A stretch of DNA of 64,000 nt from Acidovorax sp. FJL06 (GTDB taxonomy: Bacteria; Pseudomonadota; Gammaproteobacteria; Burkholderiales; Burkholderiaceae_C): positions 1-64,000 of the forward strand of contig NZ_QAJR01000009.1 in assembly GCF_003852545.1 (NCBI RefSeq), in the 5' to 3' direction. The position numbers and the translations under genes are program-made. The notes under the pieces are model-generated. The model searched no databases and had not been told where the DNA came from. It saw nothing but the letters and a program-made list of their open reading frames with translations. Positions 63,160-64,000 of the stretch are shown in pieces. The stretch's first letter is position 1. Each line of letters starts with the position of its first letter.

Positions 63160-64000
63160 ATGAAACTGCGTACCTTCCTGACCTCGGCCGTGGCCACTGC
63201 GGCCGCCCTGGCCTTCACCGCCCCCGCCGCCATCGCGCAGACCGCGTACAAGAGCGAGTACCGCATGTCGCTGGTGCTGGGCACGGCCTTCCCCTGGGGC
63301 AAGGGCGGCGAGCTGTGGGCCAACAAGGTGCGCGAGCGCACCAGCGGCCGCATCAACATCAAGCTGTACCCCGGCGTCTCGCTGATCCAGGGCGACCAGA
63401 CGCGCGAGTTCAGCGCGCTGCGCCAGGGCGTGATCGACATGGCCGTGGGCTCCACCATCAACTGGTCGCCGCAGGTCAAGGCCCTGAACCTGTTCTCGCT
63501 GCCCTTCCTGTTCCCCAACTACGCCGCCGTGGACGCCGTGACACAGGGCGACGTGGGCAAGAGCATCTTCGCCACGCTGGACAAGGCAGGCGTGATGCCC
63601 CTGGCCTGGGGCGAGAACGGTTACCGCGAAATCTCCAACTCCAAGCAGGCCATCAAGAGCCCGGCCGACCTCAAGGGCCTGAAGATCCGCGTGGTGGGTT
63701 CGCCCCTGTTCCTCGACACCTTCACCGCCCTGGGCGCCAACCCCACGCAAATGAGCTGGGCCGATGCCCAGCCCGCGTTTGCCAGCGGCGCCGTGGACGG
63801 GCAAGAGAACCCCATCGCCGTCTACCAGGCCGCCAAGCTGCACACCGTGGCGCAAAAGCACATCACCATGTGGGGCTACGTGAACGACCCGCTGGTGTTT
63901 GTAGTAAACAAGGACATCTGGAACAGCTGGACCCCTGCGGACCGCGAGATCGTCAAGCAAGCGGCCATCGACGCTGGCAAGGAAGAAATCGCCATCGCCC
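63160..64000 (+). CDS. dctP: TRAP transporter periplasmic receptor DctP (partial)
   Basis: 280 codons before the window ends; the C-terminus is missing. Signal peptide MKLRTFLTSAVATAAALAFT, cleaved near AIAQ, then the DctP fold: GTAFPWGKGGELWANKVRER, LRQGVIDMAVGSTINW, and the Arg-containing ligand loop LKGLKIRVVGSPLFLDTFTA. AAAGGAG lies 9 nt before the ATG. Third gene of the TRAP operon. The ligand (dicarboxylate or other carboxylate) is not determined by what can be seen. Confidence 0.93.
   Translation, partial: MKLRTFLTSAVATAAALAFTAPAAIAQTAYKSEYRMSLVLGTAFPWGKGGELWANKVRERTSGRINIKLYPGVSLIQGDQTREFSALRQGVIDMAVGSTINWSPQVKALNLFSLPFLFPNYAAVDAVTQGDVGKSIFATLDKAGVMPLAWGENGYREISNSKQAIKSPADLKGLKIRVVGSPLFLDTFTALGANPTQMSWADAQPAFASGAVDGQENPIAVYQAAKLHTVAQKHITMWGYVNDPLVFVVNKDIWNSWTPADREIVKQAAIDAGKEEIAIA

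Overview
The window looks like a chromosomal segment of a GC-rich (roughly two-thirds G+C by eye) betaproteobacterium of the family Comamonadaceae, most like Acidovorax. The reasons are the gene order around the division/cell-wall (dcw) cluster, the DksA and MurD architectures, the many tripartite-tricarboxylate (Bug) and TRAP receptors, and several families of short dispersed palindromic repeats of a kind I associate with this family. The species call is inference; no rRNA is present. I see no phage, insertion sequence, CRISPR array or tRNA.

Layout. 1-196: tail of a chemoreceptor gene. 281-318: bidirectional terminator. 364-18527 (all minus): a complete dcw operon, mraZ-rsmH-ftsL-ftsI-murE-murF-mraY-murD-ftsW-murG-murC-ddlB-ftsQ-ftsA-ftsZ, mostly joined by ATGA/GTGA stop-start overlaps. 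It runs from a promoter carrying four 10-bp-spaced MraZ boxes (18583-18617) to ftsZ. 18780-26197 (minus): hslU/hslV protease, a STAS-like protein, a dksA-type regulator, a COG0523 zinc-chaperone GTPase and the rRNA methyltransferase rlmI. 26198-31980: a structured intergenic region, a chemoreceptor (plus), then signal peptidase, xerC, a DUF484 protein and dapF (minus). 32074-35943: a YfcG-like glutathione transferase, a 65-aa small protein, and a LysR/Bug-receptor/maleate isomerase module. 36014-41305: a NUDIX-metallo-beta-lactamase fusion, a degenerate pseudouridine-synthase-like protein, a DUF898 membrane protein and an M48 peptidase. 41389-41740: RNase P RNA (minus). 41892-50196: cysK, a COG2509 flavoprotein, an exported M20 amidohydrolase with a divergent AraC regulator, a second chemoreceptor and htpX. 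50395-55592: a DUF3025 gene and pyrC, then an M20 carboxypeptidase/Bug receptor pair opposite an RpiR regulator. 55668-59906: a gltIJKL-type amino-acid ABC transporter and a second GltI-like receptor. 60085-64000: a LysR regulator divergent from a TRAP transporter (dctQMP, the last cut by the window end).

How it works together. The left third makes UDP-MurNAc-pentapeptide and lipid I/II, flips or polymerises the precursor, and builds the FtsZ/FtsA/FtsQ/FtsL/FtsI/FtsW divisome; dapF supplies the meso-diaminopimelate that MurE adds. The right half is nutrient capture: maleate, peptides or N-acyl-glutamates, glutamate/aspartate and C4-dicarboxylate-like substrates, each with its own regulator.

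The most unusual signal is a set of small repeats that have become part of genes. A ~50-bp palindromic element occurs in at least eleven places and appears to be read in frame within murC, murG, murD, murE, rlmI, dapF and the NUDIX-lactamase gene. A different repeat adds about 25 residues to MurD. A third family supplies or abuts the stop codons of three genes in the same orientation. A local duplication has created a 28-codon cistron between ftsW and murG. Two much larger near-palindromes (97 and 167 bp) flank the two chemoreceptor genes.
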